Source: Bacillota bacterium
Lineage (GTDB): Bacteria > Bacillota > Clostridia > Lachnospirales > Lachnospiraceae
Reading direction: 5' to 3'
DNA: 64,000 nt
Assembly: GCA_023402845.1 (NCBI GenBank)
Contig: JAEYFP010000020.1
Location: 55,704-119,703, forward strand
Shown here one piece after another: positions 32,957 through 41,333 of the stretch. The notes under the pieces are model-generated. The model searched no databases, was not told the DNA's origin, and saw nothing but the letters and a program-made list of their open reading frames with translations. How positions within the stretch are numbered: the stretch's first letter is position 1; the number at the start of each line of letters is the position of its first letter. The translations under genes were made by a program, and so were the position numbers.

Positions 32957-33990
32957 AAAGTAAGACGTGGTTACTGCTGCTGCTTGCCGCCGCCTTTAGC
33001 CTGGGAGGCTGCCGGAATCCGGAGGAAAGCAAGGAGGAAAAGGTGGAGGAGGCTGAAGAAAAGCTGGAAATCGGCATGAGCTTCGATTCGTTTGTCATTG
33101 AACGCTGGCAGCGGGATCGGGATGTATTCGTTTCAACAGCGAAGGAGCTTGGCGCAGAGGTGAATGTCCAGACTGCGAGCGGAGAGGTTGCGGAGCAGAT
33201 CGCACAGATCGAATATTTCATCGAAAAGGATGTGGATGTGATCGTTGTGGTGCCGATTGATGCCGACAAACTGGAGGATCCGATCGGTAAAGCAAGAAAG
33301 GCGGGCATCCCTGTTATGTGCTATGACCGCGTCGCACGAAATTCCAATGCAAATCTGTTTATTTCCTTTGACAATGCCGAGGTAGGCGCCCTGATGGCGG
33401 CTGCACTGTACACAGAGGCCGGGCGTGATGCCAATGTTGTGATGATCTGTGGGCCGGAAACCGATTATAACGTAGAGATGGTGCAGGAAGGCTTCGACCG
33501 GGTACGGGAGGGCTATCACGGTAATATTATCGCCAGCTATCACTGTGAGGCATGGCGTGCGGAGGATGCCTATGAATATGTGAATGAAAATATGAAGATT
33601 ATTGAGAATGCCGATGCGATTATGTGCGGTAATGACAACCTTGCGGGTGAGGTGATTCGTGCACTTTCCGAACGGCGTCTGGCCGGAAAGCTCCCGGTCT
33701 GCGGACAGGATGCAGATTTGGAGGCATGTCAGCGGATTGTGGAGGGAACGCAGCTCATGACCGTTTACAAGCCGGTGGAGAAACTGGCAAAGACTGCGGC
33801 GGAATATGCGGTAAAGCTAGCGAAGAAGGAAGAGCTGACAGGCACAGATACATTTTTTGACGGGGCCTATGAGATTCCCTATGTGAAGCTGCAGCCCGTG
33901 CGCGTTACGAAGGAGAACATGGATGAGGCGGTGATCAACAGCGGTTTTCACCTGAAAGAAGATGTTTATATGAATATTTCAGAAAAATGA
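32953..33990 (+). CDS. Sugar-binding lipoprotein (XylF-like)
   Basis: A 345-residue protein with a short signal (SKTWLLLLLAAAFSLGG, lipobox LGGC) and a charged Glu/Lys-rich linker, then a type 1 binding domain. Marks are LEIGMSFDSFVIERWQRDRD, DVIVVVPIDADKL, GIPVMCYDRVA, FISFDNAEVGALMAAAL and IMCGNDNLAGEVIRALSERR, close to the xylose-binding branch. It overlaps the response regulator gene by four bases (ATGA), so it is made together with the signalling proteins rather than with a transporter. It may deliver ligand to the downstream importer or act as a second sensor. A terminator follows immediately. Confidence 0.88.
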   Translation: MKSKTWLLLLLAAAFSLGGCRNPEESKEEKVEEAEEKLEIGMSFDSFVIERWQRDRDVFVSTAKELGAEVNVQTASGEVAEQIAQIEYFIEKDVDVIVVVPIDADKLEDPIGKARKAGIPVMCYDRVARNSNANLFISFDNAEVGALMAAALYTEAGRDANVVMICGPETDYNVEMVQEGFDRVREGYHGNIIASYHCEAWRAEDAYEYVNENMKIIENADAIMCGNDNLAGEVIRALSERRLAGKLPVCGQDADLEACQRIVEGTQLMTVYKPVEKLAKTAAEYAVKLAKKEELTGTDTFFDGAYEIPYVKLQPVRVTKENMDEAVINSGFHLKEDVYMNISEK

Positions 33991-34004
33991 ATAGGATAAA
34001 ATGG

Positions 34005-34046
34005 AAAAGTGCCGTCATTTTTACAAAAAAATGCTAGCACTTTTTT
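34005..34046 (+). terminator. Terminator of the sugar-sensing operon
   Basis: AAAAGTGC (34005-34012) pairs with GCACTTTT (34037-34044). Inside it CATTTTT (34016-34022) pairs with AAAAATG (34027-34033). A run of six T closes it. Confidence 0.82.
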
Positions 34047-34055
34047 ATGATATCC

Positions 34056-34115
34056 AAAAAGTCATAAAAATTTCAAGAAGTTCACAAAATTGTACTACTC
34101 TATCCATGATATAGT
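34056..34115 (+). promoter_or_regulatory. chvE promoter with direct repeats, candidate YesN-type operator
   Basis: TGATATAGT (34107-34115) is an extended -10 element. Upstream, two A-rich imperfect copies around TCATAAAA (34062-34069) and TCACAAAA (34082-34089) are 20 bases apart, about two helical turns. That spacing fits tandem sites of an AraC-type activator such as the YesN-like regulator encoded 1 kb upstream. Confidence 0.45.
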
Positions 34116-34166
34116 TTCATTGTAACTGGCAAGATGTAATATAATTTTAAAAGGGAGGATTTAAGA

Positions 34167-35324
34167 ATGAAGAAAAAATTACTTAGTGCGGTACTCAGTG
34201 CGGCAATGGTTGCATCCCTGCTCATAGGATGCGGAAGCGCAGCTGCCACAGAAGCACCCGCAGCGGCAGCCGAAGAAGCAGCACCTGCAGAGGAAGCGGC
34301 TCCTGCGGAAGAAGCAGCACCTGCAGAGGAAGCAGCACCTGCCGGCGGCGGACTTGTTGGTGTTGTAATGCCGACAAAGGATTTACAGCGTTGGAACCAG
34401 GATGGCTCAAACATGGAGGCACAACTGAAAGAAGCAGGCTATGAGGTAGACCTTCAGTATTCAAGTAATGATATCCAGACGCAGGTTTCCCAGATTGAGA
34501 ATATGATCTCCAACGGATGCCAGCTGCTTGTTATCGCTTCTATCGACGGCGATTCACTCGGAACAGTTCTTGCACAGGCTAAGGAAGCAAGCATTCCTGT
34601 TATCGCTTATGACCGTTTGATTATGAACTCCGATGCGGTTTCCTACTATGCTACGTTTGATAACTACATGGTCGGTACAAAGCAGGGTCAGTATATCGAA
34701 GAAGCATTGGATCTGAAAAATGCTGACGGTCCGTTCAACATCGAGATCTTCACGGGTGATCCGGGAGACAACAATGCAAGATTCTTCTACGGCGGTGCGA
34801 TGGATGTTCTTCAGCAGTATGTTGATTCCGGCAAGCTCGTAGTGCAGTCAGGTTCTGTTGAGTTTGAAAAGGTTGCTACGGCTAACTGGTCAACAGAGAC
34901 GGCACAGTCCAGAATGGATGCGATCATTGCTTCCTACTATGCAGACGGCACAAAGCTTGACGCAGTTCTTTGCTCCAATGACTCTACGGCACTCGGCGTT
35001 GAGAACGCCCTGGAAGCAGCTTATACAGGCGAATGGCCGGTTATTACAGGTCAGGACTGTGATGTTGCAAACGTAAAGAACATGATTGCCGGAAAGCAGT
35101 CCATGTCCATCTTCAAGGATACACGTGATCTGGCAGCCAAGACGGTAGAAATGGTTGATGCGATCATGAAGGGCGGAGAGGCTCCGATCAATGATACAGA
35201 GTCTTATGACAATGGAACAGGCATCATCCCGACATACCTTTGCGAGCCGGTATTTGCCGATGTCAACAACTACAAAGAACTGTTAATTGACTCAGGCTAT
35301 TACACAGAAGCAGACTTAAAGTAA
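34167..35324 (+). CDS. chvE: Multiple-monosaccharide ABC transporter substrate-binding lipoprotein ChvE
   Basis: A 385-residue lipoprotein: signal KKKLLSAVLSAAMVASL with lipobox LIGC, an Ala/Glu/Pro repeat linker (four 18-base units) and a sugar-binding domain. It follows ChvE closely: VGVVMPTKDLQRWNQDGSNM, QISNMI-like QIENMISNGCQLLVIASIDG, IPVIAYDRLIMNSDAVSYYA, TFDNYMVG, DNNARFFYGGAMDVL, ITGQDCDVANVKNMIAGKQS and FKDTRDLA. ChvE proteins bind glucose, galactose, arabinose, xylose and related aldoses. AAGGGAGGA precedes the ATG. It heads an importer with the ATPase and permease that follow. Confidence 0.93.
   Translation: MKKKLLSAVLSAAMVASLLIGCGSAAATEAPAAAAEEAAPAEEAAPAEEAAPAEEAAPAGGGLVGVVMPTKDLQRWNQDGSNMEAQLKEAGYEVDLQYSSNDIQTQVSQIENMISNGCQLLVIASIDGDSLGTVLAQAKEASIPVIAYDRLIMNSDAVSYYATFDNYMVGTKQGQYIEEALDLKNADGPFNIEIFTGDPGDNNARFFYGGAMDVLQQYVDSGKLVVQSGSVEFEKVATANWSTETAQSRMDAIIASYYADGTKLDAVLCSNDSTALGVENALEAAYTGEWPVITGQDCDVANVKNMIAGKQSMSIFKDTRDLAAKTVEMVDAIMKGGEAPINDTESYDNGTGIIPTYLCEPVFADVNNYKELLIDSGYYTEADLK
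34269..34340 (+). repeat. Four 18-base tandem repeats encoding the AEEAAP linker of ChvE
   Basis: Units at 34269, 34287, 34305 and 34323 each encode Ala-Glu-Glu-Ala-Ala-Pro, with silent differences (GAA/GAG, GCA/GCG/GCT). They extend the linker between the lipid anchor and the binding domain. Copy number may vary between strains by slippage or unequal exchange. Confidence 0.9.
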
Positions 35325-35345
35325 TCTGTAAAACAAAGTGTTTTT

Positions 35346-35376
35346 GATACAGGCGGGTGTGTTGCCCGCCTGTATC
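35346..35376 (+). other. Intercistronic hairpin between chvE and mmsA
   Basis: GATACAGGCGGG (35346-35357) pairs perfectly with CCCGCCTGTATC (35365-35376). A weaker CAGGTTGAA/TTTCAGCCTG pairing follows. No T run is present. It likely stabilises the chvE message and lowers downstream expression, as with the hairpin at 5387-5415. Confidence 0.78.
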
Positions 35377-35436
35377 AGGTTGAAGAAAGCTTTCAGCCTG
35401 AAGCAATCATCTGATTAGATATTGGGAGGGATTCAA

Positions 35437-36978
35437 TTGGCAAAAATATTATTGGAGATGAAAAACATTACCAAAACCTTTCCGGGTGTAAAAGCGCTTG
35501 ACAATGTGAATCTGCAGGTCGAAGAAGGAGAAATCCATGCATTGGTCGGAGAAAACGGCGCCGGTAAGTCTACGCTGATGAATGTATTGAGCGGCACCCA
35601 TCCCTTCGGCACATATGACGGAGATATCATTTACGACGGAGAAATCTGCAAGTTTACTAAAATCAGGAACAGTGAGGAAAAGGGAATTGTTATTATCCAT
35701 CAGGAGCTGGCACTGATTCCATACATGACGATCGGCGAAAATATGTTCCTCGGAAACGAACGCGGAAAGTCAGCTGCAATTGACTGGACGGAAACATATG
35801 GAAAGGCCGATGAGCTGTTAAAGGTAGTGGGACTTTCAGAGTCCTCGAGGACATTGGTCAAGGATATCGGTGTCGGCAAACAGCAGCTTGTTGAGATAGC
35901 AAAAGCTCTTGCGAAAAATGCAAAGCTTTTGATTCTGGATGAGCCCACATCCTCTTTAAATGAAGAGGATTCCAAAGCACTTTTGAATTTGCTTCTCGCA
36001 TTTAAGAAGCAGGGAATGACTTCGATTATTATTTCTCATAAACTAAATGAGATTTCTTATGTAGCAGATAAAATTACGGTACTTCGTGACGGCGCAACGA
36101 TTGAAACGCTGGACAAGGCGACGGATGATGTTTCTGAGGCTCGTATCATTAAGGGAATGGTAGGCCGTGATCTGACCGACCGTTTTCCAAAAAGAGAAAG
36201 TAAAAATATCGGGGAAATCAGTATGGAAGTCTCTGATTGGACGGTTTATCACCCGATCTACTCGGAACGCAGGGTTGTCGATCATGTGTCAATCCATGTC
36301 CGCAGAGGAGAAGTCCTTGGAATTTCAGGCTTGATGGGCGCCGGCAGAACAGAGCTTGCAATGAGTATCTTCGGTAAGAGCTACGGCTCGGGCATCACCG
36401 GGACCTTGAAAATTAACGGAAGAGAAGTACATCTTCACAGTGTAAAGGATGCCATCGAGCAAAAGCTTGCTTATGTAACCGAGGATCGAAAAGGAAATGG
36501 TCTGATTCTGTCAAATCCGATTAAAATTAACACAACGCTCGCAAATCTCGGCAAGGTGAGCAAAAATATGATTATCGATAAGGATGAGGAATATGCAGTT
36601 GCGGTCGAGTATAAGGATAAGCTGAAGACAAAATGCCCGACGGTAGAGCAGAATGTAGGAAACTTAAGCGGCGGCAACCAGCAGAAGGTACTTCTGGCAA
36701 AATGGATGTTTGCGGATCCGGATATTCTGATTTTAGATGAGCCGACAAGAGGAATTGATGTCGGCGCAAAATATGAGATTTACTGTATTATCAATGATCT
36801 CGTCGCAGCAGGAAAGTCAGTTATCATGATTTCTTCCGAGCTGCCGGAGGTTCTTGGTATGTGTGACAGGATTTATGTCATGAACGAGGGAAAAATGGTC
36901 GGTGAGCTGACCGGTGAAGAGGCCTCCCAGGAAGTTATTATGTCGCATATTGTAAAATCAAGTAATAAAGGAGCGTAA
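35437..36978 (+). CDS. mmsA: Multiple-monosaccharide ABC transporter ATP-binding protein MmsA (GguA-like)
   Basis: A 513-residue double ATPase. The first domain has GENGAGKST, IIHQELALIPYM, VGKQQLVEIAKAL and LLILDEPTSSLNEED; the second has GLMGAGRTELAMSIFG, YVTEDRKGNGLIL, LSGGNQQKVLLAKWM and ILILDEPTRGIDVGAK, so both Walker B motifs are intact, unlike the paralogue at 5448. The start is TTG 35437, six bases after GGGAGGG, giving (M)AKILLEMKNITKTFPG; no ATG is suitably placed. It lies in an operon with chvE and mmsB, separated from chvE by hairpins, and powers sugar uptake. Confidence 0.95.
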   Translation: MAKILLEMKNITKTFPGVKALDNVNLQVEEGEIHALVGENGAGKSTLMNVLSGTHPFGTYDGDIIYDGEICKFTKIRNSEEKGIVIIHQELALIPYMTIGENMFLGNERGKSAAIDWTETYGKADELLKVVGLSESSRTLVKDIGVGKQQLVEIAKALAKNAKLLILDEPTSSLNEEDSKALLNLLLAFKKQGMTSIIISHKLNEISYVADKITVLRDGATIETLDKATDDVSEARIIKGMVGRDLTDRFPKRESKNIGEISMEVSDWTVYHPIYSERRVVDHVSIHVRRGEVLGISGLMGAGRTELAMSIFGKSYGSGITGTLKINGREVHLHSVKDAIEQKLAYVTEDRKGNGLILSNPIKINTTLANLGKVSKNMIIDKDEEYAVAVEYKDKLKTKCPTVEQNVGNLSGGNQQKVLLAKWMFADPDILILDEPTRGIDVGAKYEIYCIINDLVAAGKSVIMISSELPEVLGMCDRIYVMNEGKMVGELTGEEASQEVIMSHIVKSSNKGA

Positions 36979-36981
36979 ACT

Positions 36982-38154
36982 ATGGATAAGGCAAAATTAT
37001 TGGAAGGTGTTAAAAAATATACGATGATTATCGTATTGGTATTGGTTACCGCATTCTTTGCATGGAGAACAGGTGGAAAGATCCTGCTTCCTCAAAATAT
37101 CAGTAATTTGATCGCACAGAATGCCTATGTGTTCGTACTCGCGACCGGTATGCTGCTCTGCATTTTAACGGGCGGTAATATCGACCTCTCCGTCGGTTCT
37201 GTTGTATGCTTTGTCGGCGCAGTCGGCGCGACTTTAATGGAAAATAAGGGCGTCAACGTTGTCGCGGCAATTATCGCAATGATTATTACCGGTATTTTGA
37301 TTGGTATCTGGCAGGGATTTTGGATTGCTTTTGTGAAAATTCCTCCCTTTATTACGACACTGTCCGGCATGCTCGTGTTCAGAGGACTGTCAAATGTCGT
37401 TCTGCAGGGAATGACAGTATCCTTAAAATCACAAACATTTATTAAGATTTTCGGGGGCGGTGCAGACTGCTATTTTCCTGATATCTTTAGGAATGAAGGG
37501 TTCAACATTACGTGCTTTGTCGCAGGAATTGTCATCTGCCTTGTTTATATCGCGGCTCAGCTAAAAGACAGGATTACAAAAGCTAAAAAAGGTTATCAGG
37601 TAGAAAGCCTTACCGCCATGGTAGTAAAAACAGTTGTGATCTGTGCAATCGTATGCTGGTTCTTTTTCCAGCTCGCAAGATACAGAGGAATCCCTACCGT
37701 GCTTGCATGGGTATTCATTGTTGTCCTCGTTTACGGCTATATTACTTCCAATACTACAATCGGCCGTTATTTCTATGCGGTAGGCGGCAATGAGAAGGCA
37801 ACGGAGTTGTCCGGTATCAATACAAAAATGGTATATTTCCGTGCCTACGTAAACATGGGCTTCCTGGCAGCCATTGCCGGAATGCTTACAATCGCACGTA
37901 TGACCTCGGCACAGCCTACTTATGGCCAGAACTATGAAATGGATGCGATCGGTTCCTGCTTCATCGGCGGTGCTTCCGCTTACGGCGGTATCGGAACGGT
38001 TCCGGGTGTTATCGTCGGAGCAGTTCTGATGGGTATTATCAACCTTGGCATGAGTATCATGAGCGTTGATGCGAACTATCAGAAGGTGGTAAAAGGCCTT
38101 GTCCTCTTGGCAGCAGTTATTTTTGATGTTGTGACAAAGAAGGGCAACAAATAA
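36982..38154 (+). CDS. mmsB: Multiple-monosaccharide ABC transporter permease MmsB (GguB/XylH-like)
   Basis: A 390-residue permease, longer than the RbsC type because of extra membrane segments around residues 165-250, as in XylH/GguB. Marks are TGGNIDLSVGSVVCFVGAVG, GILIGIWQGFWIAFVKIPPF, FITTLSGMLVFRGL, AVGGNEKATELSGINTKMVY (coupling region) and GASAYGGIGTVPG. A single long permease is enough for a homodimeric channel. GGAGCG precedes the ATG and only three bases separate it from mmsA. The operon ends here, followed by the hairpins at 38197-38259. Confidence 0.94.
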   Translation: MDKAKLLEGVKKYTMIIVLVLVTAFFAWRTGGKILLPQNISNLIAQNAYVFVLATGMLLCILTGGNIDLSVGSVVCFVGAVGATLMENKGVNVVAAIIAMIITGILIGIWQGFWIAFVKIPPFITTLSGMLVFRGLSNVVLQGMTVSLKSQTFIKIFGGGADCYFPDIFRNEGFNITCFVAGIVICLVYIAAQLKDRITKAKKGYQVESLTAMVVKTVVICAIVCWFFFQLARYRGIPTVLAWVFIVVLVYGYITSNTTIGRYFYAVGGNEKATELSGINTKMVYFRAYVNMGFLAAIAGMLTIARMTSAQPTYGQNYEMDAIGSCFIGGASAYGGIGTVPGVIVGAVLMGIINLGMSIMSVDANYQKVVKGLVLLAAVIFDVVTKKGNK

Positions 38155-38196
38155 ATTTGAGATATATTGATTTCTTTTATATATCTAATCAGAGGG

Positions 38197-38259
38197 GGAG
38201 GCTCACTGTAACGCAGCGGGCCTCCTTTTCAATAAAAGCAGGAGGCTTTTATTGAAAAG
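38197..38259 (+). terminator. Terminator and nested inverted repeat after mmsB
   Basis: GGAGGC (38197-38202) can pair with GCCTCC (38220-38225), followed by TTTT, as a terminator. Overlapping this, CTTTTCAATAAAAG (38225-38238) and CTTTTATTGAAAAG (38246-38259) form a perfect 14-base inverted repeat. Its loop contains another GGAGG that could compete for GCCTCC. A further CGCACA/GGCAGC hairpin lies at 38275-38311. The rest of the gap to uvrC holds an extended -10 (TGGTATACT, 38341-38349). Confidence 0.65.
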
Positions 38260-38373
38260 AATTAGATGCACACTCGCACATAAGGAATATGGCAGCGTGG
38301 CTGCCTGTGCGCTTTATCTCTCGATTTTTTATAAATAATCTGGTATACTGAATTCCTGAAAGGGAAGAAGGCT

Positions 38374-40269
38374 ATGTTTGATATTGAAGAGGAACTGAAA
38401 AAGCTGCCGGGGAAACCGGGCGTTTATATCATGCATGATGAGAATGACACGATTATTTATGTCGGAAAGGCGATCATTCTCAAGAACCGTGTGCGCTCTT
38501 ACTTCAGGGAGAGCACGACAAAAACGGTGAAAATTCAGCAGATGGTTAAAAAGATCCGCTGGTTTGAATATGTTGTGACCGATTCGGAGCTGGAAGCGCT
38601 TGTTCTGGAAAACAATCTGATTAAGGAGCATCAGCCCAAATATAACACGATGCTCAAAGATGACAAAACTTATCCGTATATTAAGGTCACGATGCAGGAG
38701 GATTTCCCCCGCATTTTCTTGACGCGGGAGGTCAGGAAGGACAGTGCAAAATATTACGGCCCCTATACCTCCGCCAATTCTGTGCGGGATACGATTGAGC
38801 TGCTCTGCAAGCTTTATAAACTTCGTACATGTGCGCGCAGGATCGATGCCGAGGCATCCTTAAAAGACAAAGGGGCCGGTGCGCCGTGCCTTTATTATCA
38901 CATCGGACAATGTAATGCACCGTGCATAGGGAGGGTCAGCAGGGCTGATTATGCACAGTCCGTGCAAAAAGCGCTGGAGTTTTTGAATGGGAATTACAAG
39001 CCGCTGCTTTCGGAGCTGGAAACGCAGATGAAGGATGCTTCCGAGCGGTTGGATTTTGAGAAGGCGAAGGAATATAGGGATCTGCTTTTCAGTGTCCGTC
39101 AGGTGGCGCAGAAACAGAAAATCACGGACAGTGTCGGTGATGATAAAGATATTATTGCGATGGCAAAGGACGAAAATTCAGTGATTATACAGGTGTTCTT
39201 TGTACGTGACGGCAAGATTATCGGCAGGGAGCATTTCTACATGAAGAATACGGAGGAGACCGAGGATTCCGGTATCGTGCGGAGTTTTGTGATGCAGTTT
39301 TATGCGGGGACCCCCTTTATTCCCAGGGAGCTGATTGTTCCCTTTGAGCCTGAGGATAAGGGGCTGATCGAGCAGTGGCTGACAGAGAAGCGCGGCAGCA
39401 GGCTTCGCATTACCGTGCCTCAAAAAGGCAAAAAGGAAAAGCTTGTGGAGCTGGCAGAAAAAAATGCAAAAATCCTGCTTCAGCAGGATATTGAAAAGAT
39501 TAAGAGAGAAGATGCACGCACAACCGGCGCAGTCCGGGAGATCGGAGAGCTGCTTGGACTTTCCGGCATCGTGCGCATGGAAGCGTATGACATTTCCAAC
39601 ATCAGCGGATTTGAATCCGTAGGCTCCATGGTCGTCTATGAAAAAGGCAGACCCAGGCGCAATGATTACCGAAAATTCCGTATCAGGTCTGTGGAAGGGC
39701 CAAACGATTATGCAAGCATGCAGGAGGTGCTGCAGAGGCGTTTCGAGCATGGATTACGGGAAAAATCGGAGCTGTCGCAAAATGGAAGAGACCATATTTA
39801 CGGAAAATTTACAAAATTTCCGGATCTGATTATGATGGATGGAGGCAGGGGACAGGTCAATATTGCCCAAGAGGTTCTCTCTTCGCTGGGTCTTTCCATT
39901 CCGGTGTGCGGTATGGTAAAGGATGACAGCCACAGGACACGCGGATTATATTATCAAAACGAGGAAATTCCGATTTCTCACAGCTCGGAGGGCTTCCGTC
40001 TGATTACGAGGATCCAGGACGAAGCGCATCGGTTTGCGATCGAATACCACCGCTCGCTAAGAAGCGCAGGACAAGTGCATTCGATTCTTGACGATATTCC
40101 GCAGATCGGGCAGACACGCCGTAAAGCACTGATGAAGCACTTTTCCTCGATCGAGGAATTGAAAAGCGCAAGCGAGGAAACCTTGGCGGCAGTTCCTGCC
40201 ATGAACGCCCTGTCTGCAAAGCGTGTTTACGAATTTTTTCATTCCAAAGAGCTAGAATCAAAAGAATAA
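38374..40269 (+). CDS. uvrC: Excinuclease ABC subunit C
   Basis: A 631-residue UvrC, which makes both incisions in nucleotide excision repair together with UvrAB. Domains in order: GIY-YIG nuclease at the N-terminus (KPGVYIMHDENDTIIYVGKA), a cysteine-containing iron-sulfur region (CARRI, CLYYHIGQCNAPCIG), a UVR motif (ERLDFEKAKEYRDLL), the RNase H-like nuclease (MEAYDISNISGFESVGSMVV, and LIMMDGGRGQVNIAQ), and a C-terminal helix-hairpin-helix pair (LDDIPQIGQTRRKALMKHFS). Length is normal. GAAGAAGG precedes the ATG, and an extended -10 element lies 25 bases upstream. Confidence 0.97.
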   Translation: MFDIEEELKKLPGKPGVYIMHDENDTIIYVGKAIILKNRVRSYFRESTTKTVKIQQMVKKIRWFEYVVTDSELEALVLENNLIKEHQPKYNTMLKDDKTYPYIKVTMQEDFPRIFLTREVRKDSAKYYGPYTSANSVRDTIELLCKLYKLRTCARRIDAEASLKDKGAGAPCLYYHIGQCNAPCIGRVSRADYAQSVQKALEFLNGNYKPLLSELETQMKDASERLDFEKAKEYRDLLFSVRQVAQKQKITDSVGDDKDIIAMAKDENSVIIQVFFVRDGKIIGREHFYMKNTEETEDSGIVRSFVMQFYAGTPFIPRELIVPFEPEDKGLIEQWLTEKRGSRLRITVPQKGKKEKLVELAEKNAKILLQQDIEKIKREDARTTGAVREIGELLGLSGIVRMEAYDISNISGFESVGSMVVYEKGRPRRNDYRKFRIRSVEGPNDYASMQEVLQRRFEHGLREKSELSQNGRDHIYGKFTKFPDLIMMDGGRGQVNIAQEVLSSLGLSIPVCGMVKDDSHRTRGLYYQNEEIPISHSSEGFRLITRIQDEAHRFAIEYHRSLRSAGQVHSILDDIPQIGQTRRKALMKHFSSIEELKSASEETLAAVPAMNALSAKRVYEFFHSKELESKE

Positions 40270-40354
40270 GTATGCTATACTAATGCAGAATGAGCACTTG
40301 ACAGTGCCCGGTGCAAATGAGATTTCGAATGACAGAAAAGCAGAGGAGACCCAT

Positions 40355-41293
40355 ATGGCGACAACGGTAGCAGTTAGTACATTAATTGAGAAAATGATGC
40401 TTGACAATTTGACACCTGAGATCGATATTACGGAAATTAAAATCAAACAGCCGGATATTAACCGGCCTGCACTTCAGCTGGCGGGCTATATCGAGCATTT
40501 TGAAGCGACGCGCGTTCAGATTATCGGATTTGTGGAATATACTTATATGGAATCATTAACCGAAGAGGTACGGCGCGAGCGGTATGAGCACCTGCTTTCC
40601 AACGAGACTCCGTGCTTTGTGTTCTGCCGGGAATTAAAGCCTGATAAGACCTTTTTGGAGGTGGCAATCAGGAATAAGGTTCCGGTGCTTTCCACAAAAA
40701 AGTCAACCTCTAACTTTATGGCAGAAATTATCCGCTGGCTGAATGTCAAGCTTGCGCCGTGTATTTCCGTTCACGGAGTGCTTGTTGACGTATACGGTGA
40801 AGGTGTGCTGATTACGGGTGAAAGCGGAATCGGTAAGAGTGAGGCTGCCCTGGAGCTTGTAAAAAGGGGACACCGGCTTGTAACGGATGATGTTGTCGAA
40901 ATCAGAAAGGTCAGCGACGATACGCTGATCGGTTCTGCTCCGGACATTACGCGGCATTTGATCGAGCTGCGGGGGATCGGCATTGTGGATGTTAAAATGC
41001 TGTTCGGTGTATCGAGTGTCAGGGATACGCAGTCGATCGATCTTGTTATTCGTCTGGAAGAGTGGGACAAGGAAAAGGATTATGACAGGATCGGACTGGA
41101 TGAGGAGTATACGGAATATCTCGGAAATAAAGTGGTCTGTCACAATATTCCGATCAGACCGGGCCGTAACCTCGCAATTATCTGTGAGTCGGCGGCAGTC
41201 AACTTCCGTCAGAAAAAAATGGGCTACAATGCGGCGAAGGAGTTATATACCCGCGTGCAGAATTCATTGAACAGACATTCCGATGAAGAATAA
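40355..41293 (+). CDS. hprK: HPr kinase/phosphorylase
   Basis: A 312-residue bifunctional enzyme that phosphorylates and dephosphorylates HPr and Crh on Ser46, the central switch of carbon catabolite repression in Firmicutes. Visible parts are the N-terminal domain (ALQLAGYIEHFEATRVQIIG), the Walker A GESGIGKSEAALEL with the following LVTDDVVEI, and the HprK signature LIELRGIGIVDVKMLFG. ATG 40355 follows GAGGAG; the in-frame ATG 40283 has none. It is located four genes before a Crh-like HPr paralogue, its likely substrate, and next to glucokinase. Confidence 0.96.
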   Translation: MATTVAVSTLIEKMMLDNLTPEIDITEIKIKQPDINRPALQLAGYIEHFEATRVQIIGFVEYTYMESLTEEVRRERYEHLLSNETPCFVFCRELKPDKTFLEVAIRNKVPVLSTKKSTSNFMAEIIRWLNVKLAPCISVHGVLVDVYGEGVLITGESGIGKSEAALELVKRGHRLVTDDVVEIRKVSDDTLIGSAPDITRHLIELRGIGIVDVKMLFGVSSVRDTQSIDLVIRLEEWDKEKDYDRIGLDEEYTEYLGNKVVCHNIPIRPGRNLAIICESAAVNFRQKKMGYNAAKELYTRVQNSLNRHSDEE

Positions 41294-41333
41294 ATAAAAA
41301 CAGAAAAGAAACAGACGCAGAGGAGAACAGGAA

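Noticed and set aside
34269..34340. Short tandem repeats as a possible CRISPR array
   Set aside because: The units are contiguous, 18 bases long and in frame as a protein linker, without spacers.
34100..34414. Minus-strand Ala/Gly/Ser-rich frame in the chvE start
   Set aside because: It is the reverse reading of the AEEAAP repeat linker.
34167..38154. Naming the importer XylFGH
   Set aside because: The binding protein matches ChvE far better (VMPTK, DNNARFF, GQDCDV stretches), so the MmsAB/GguAB naming is preferred, although xylose may still be a substrate.
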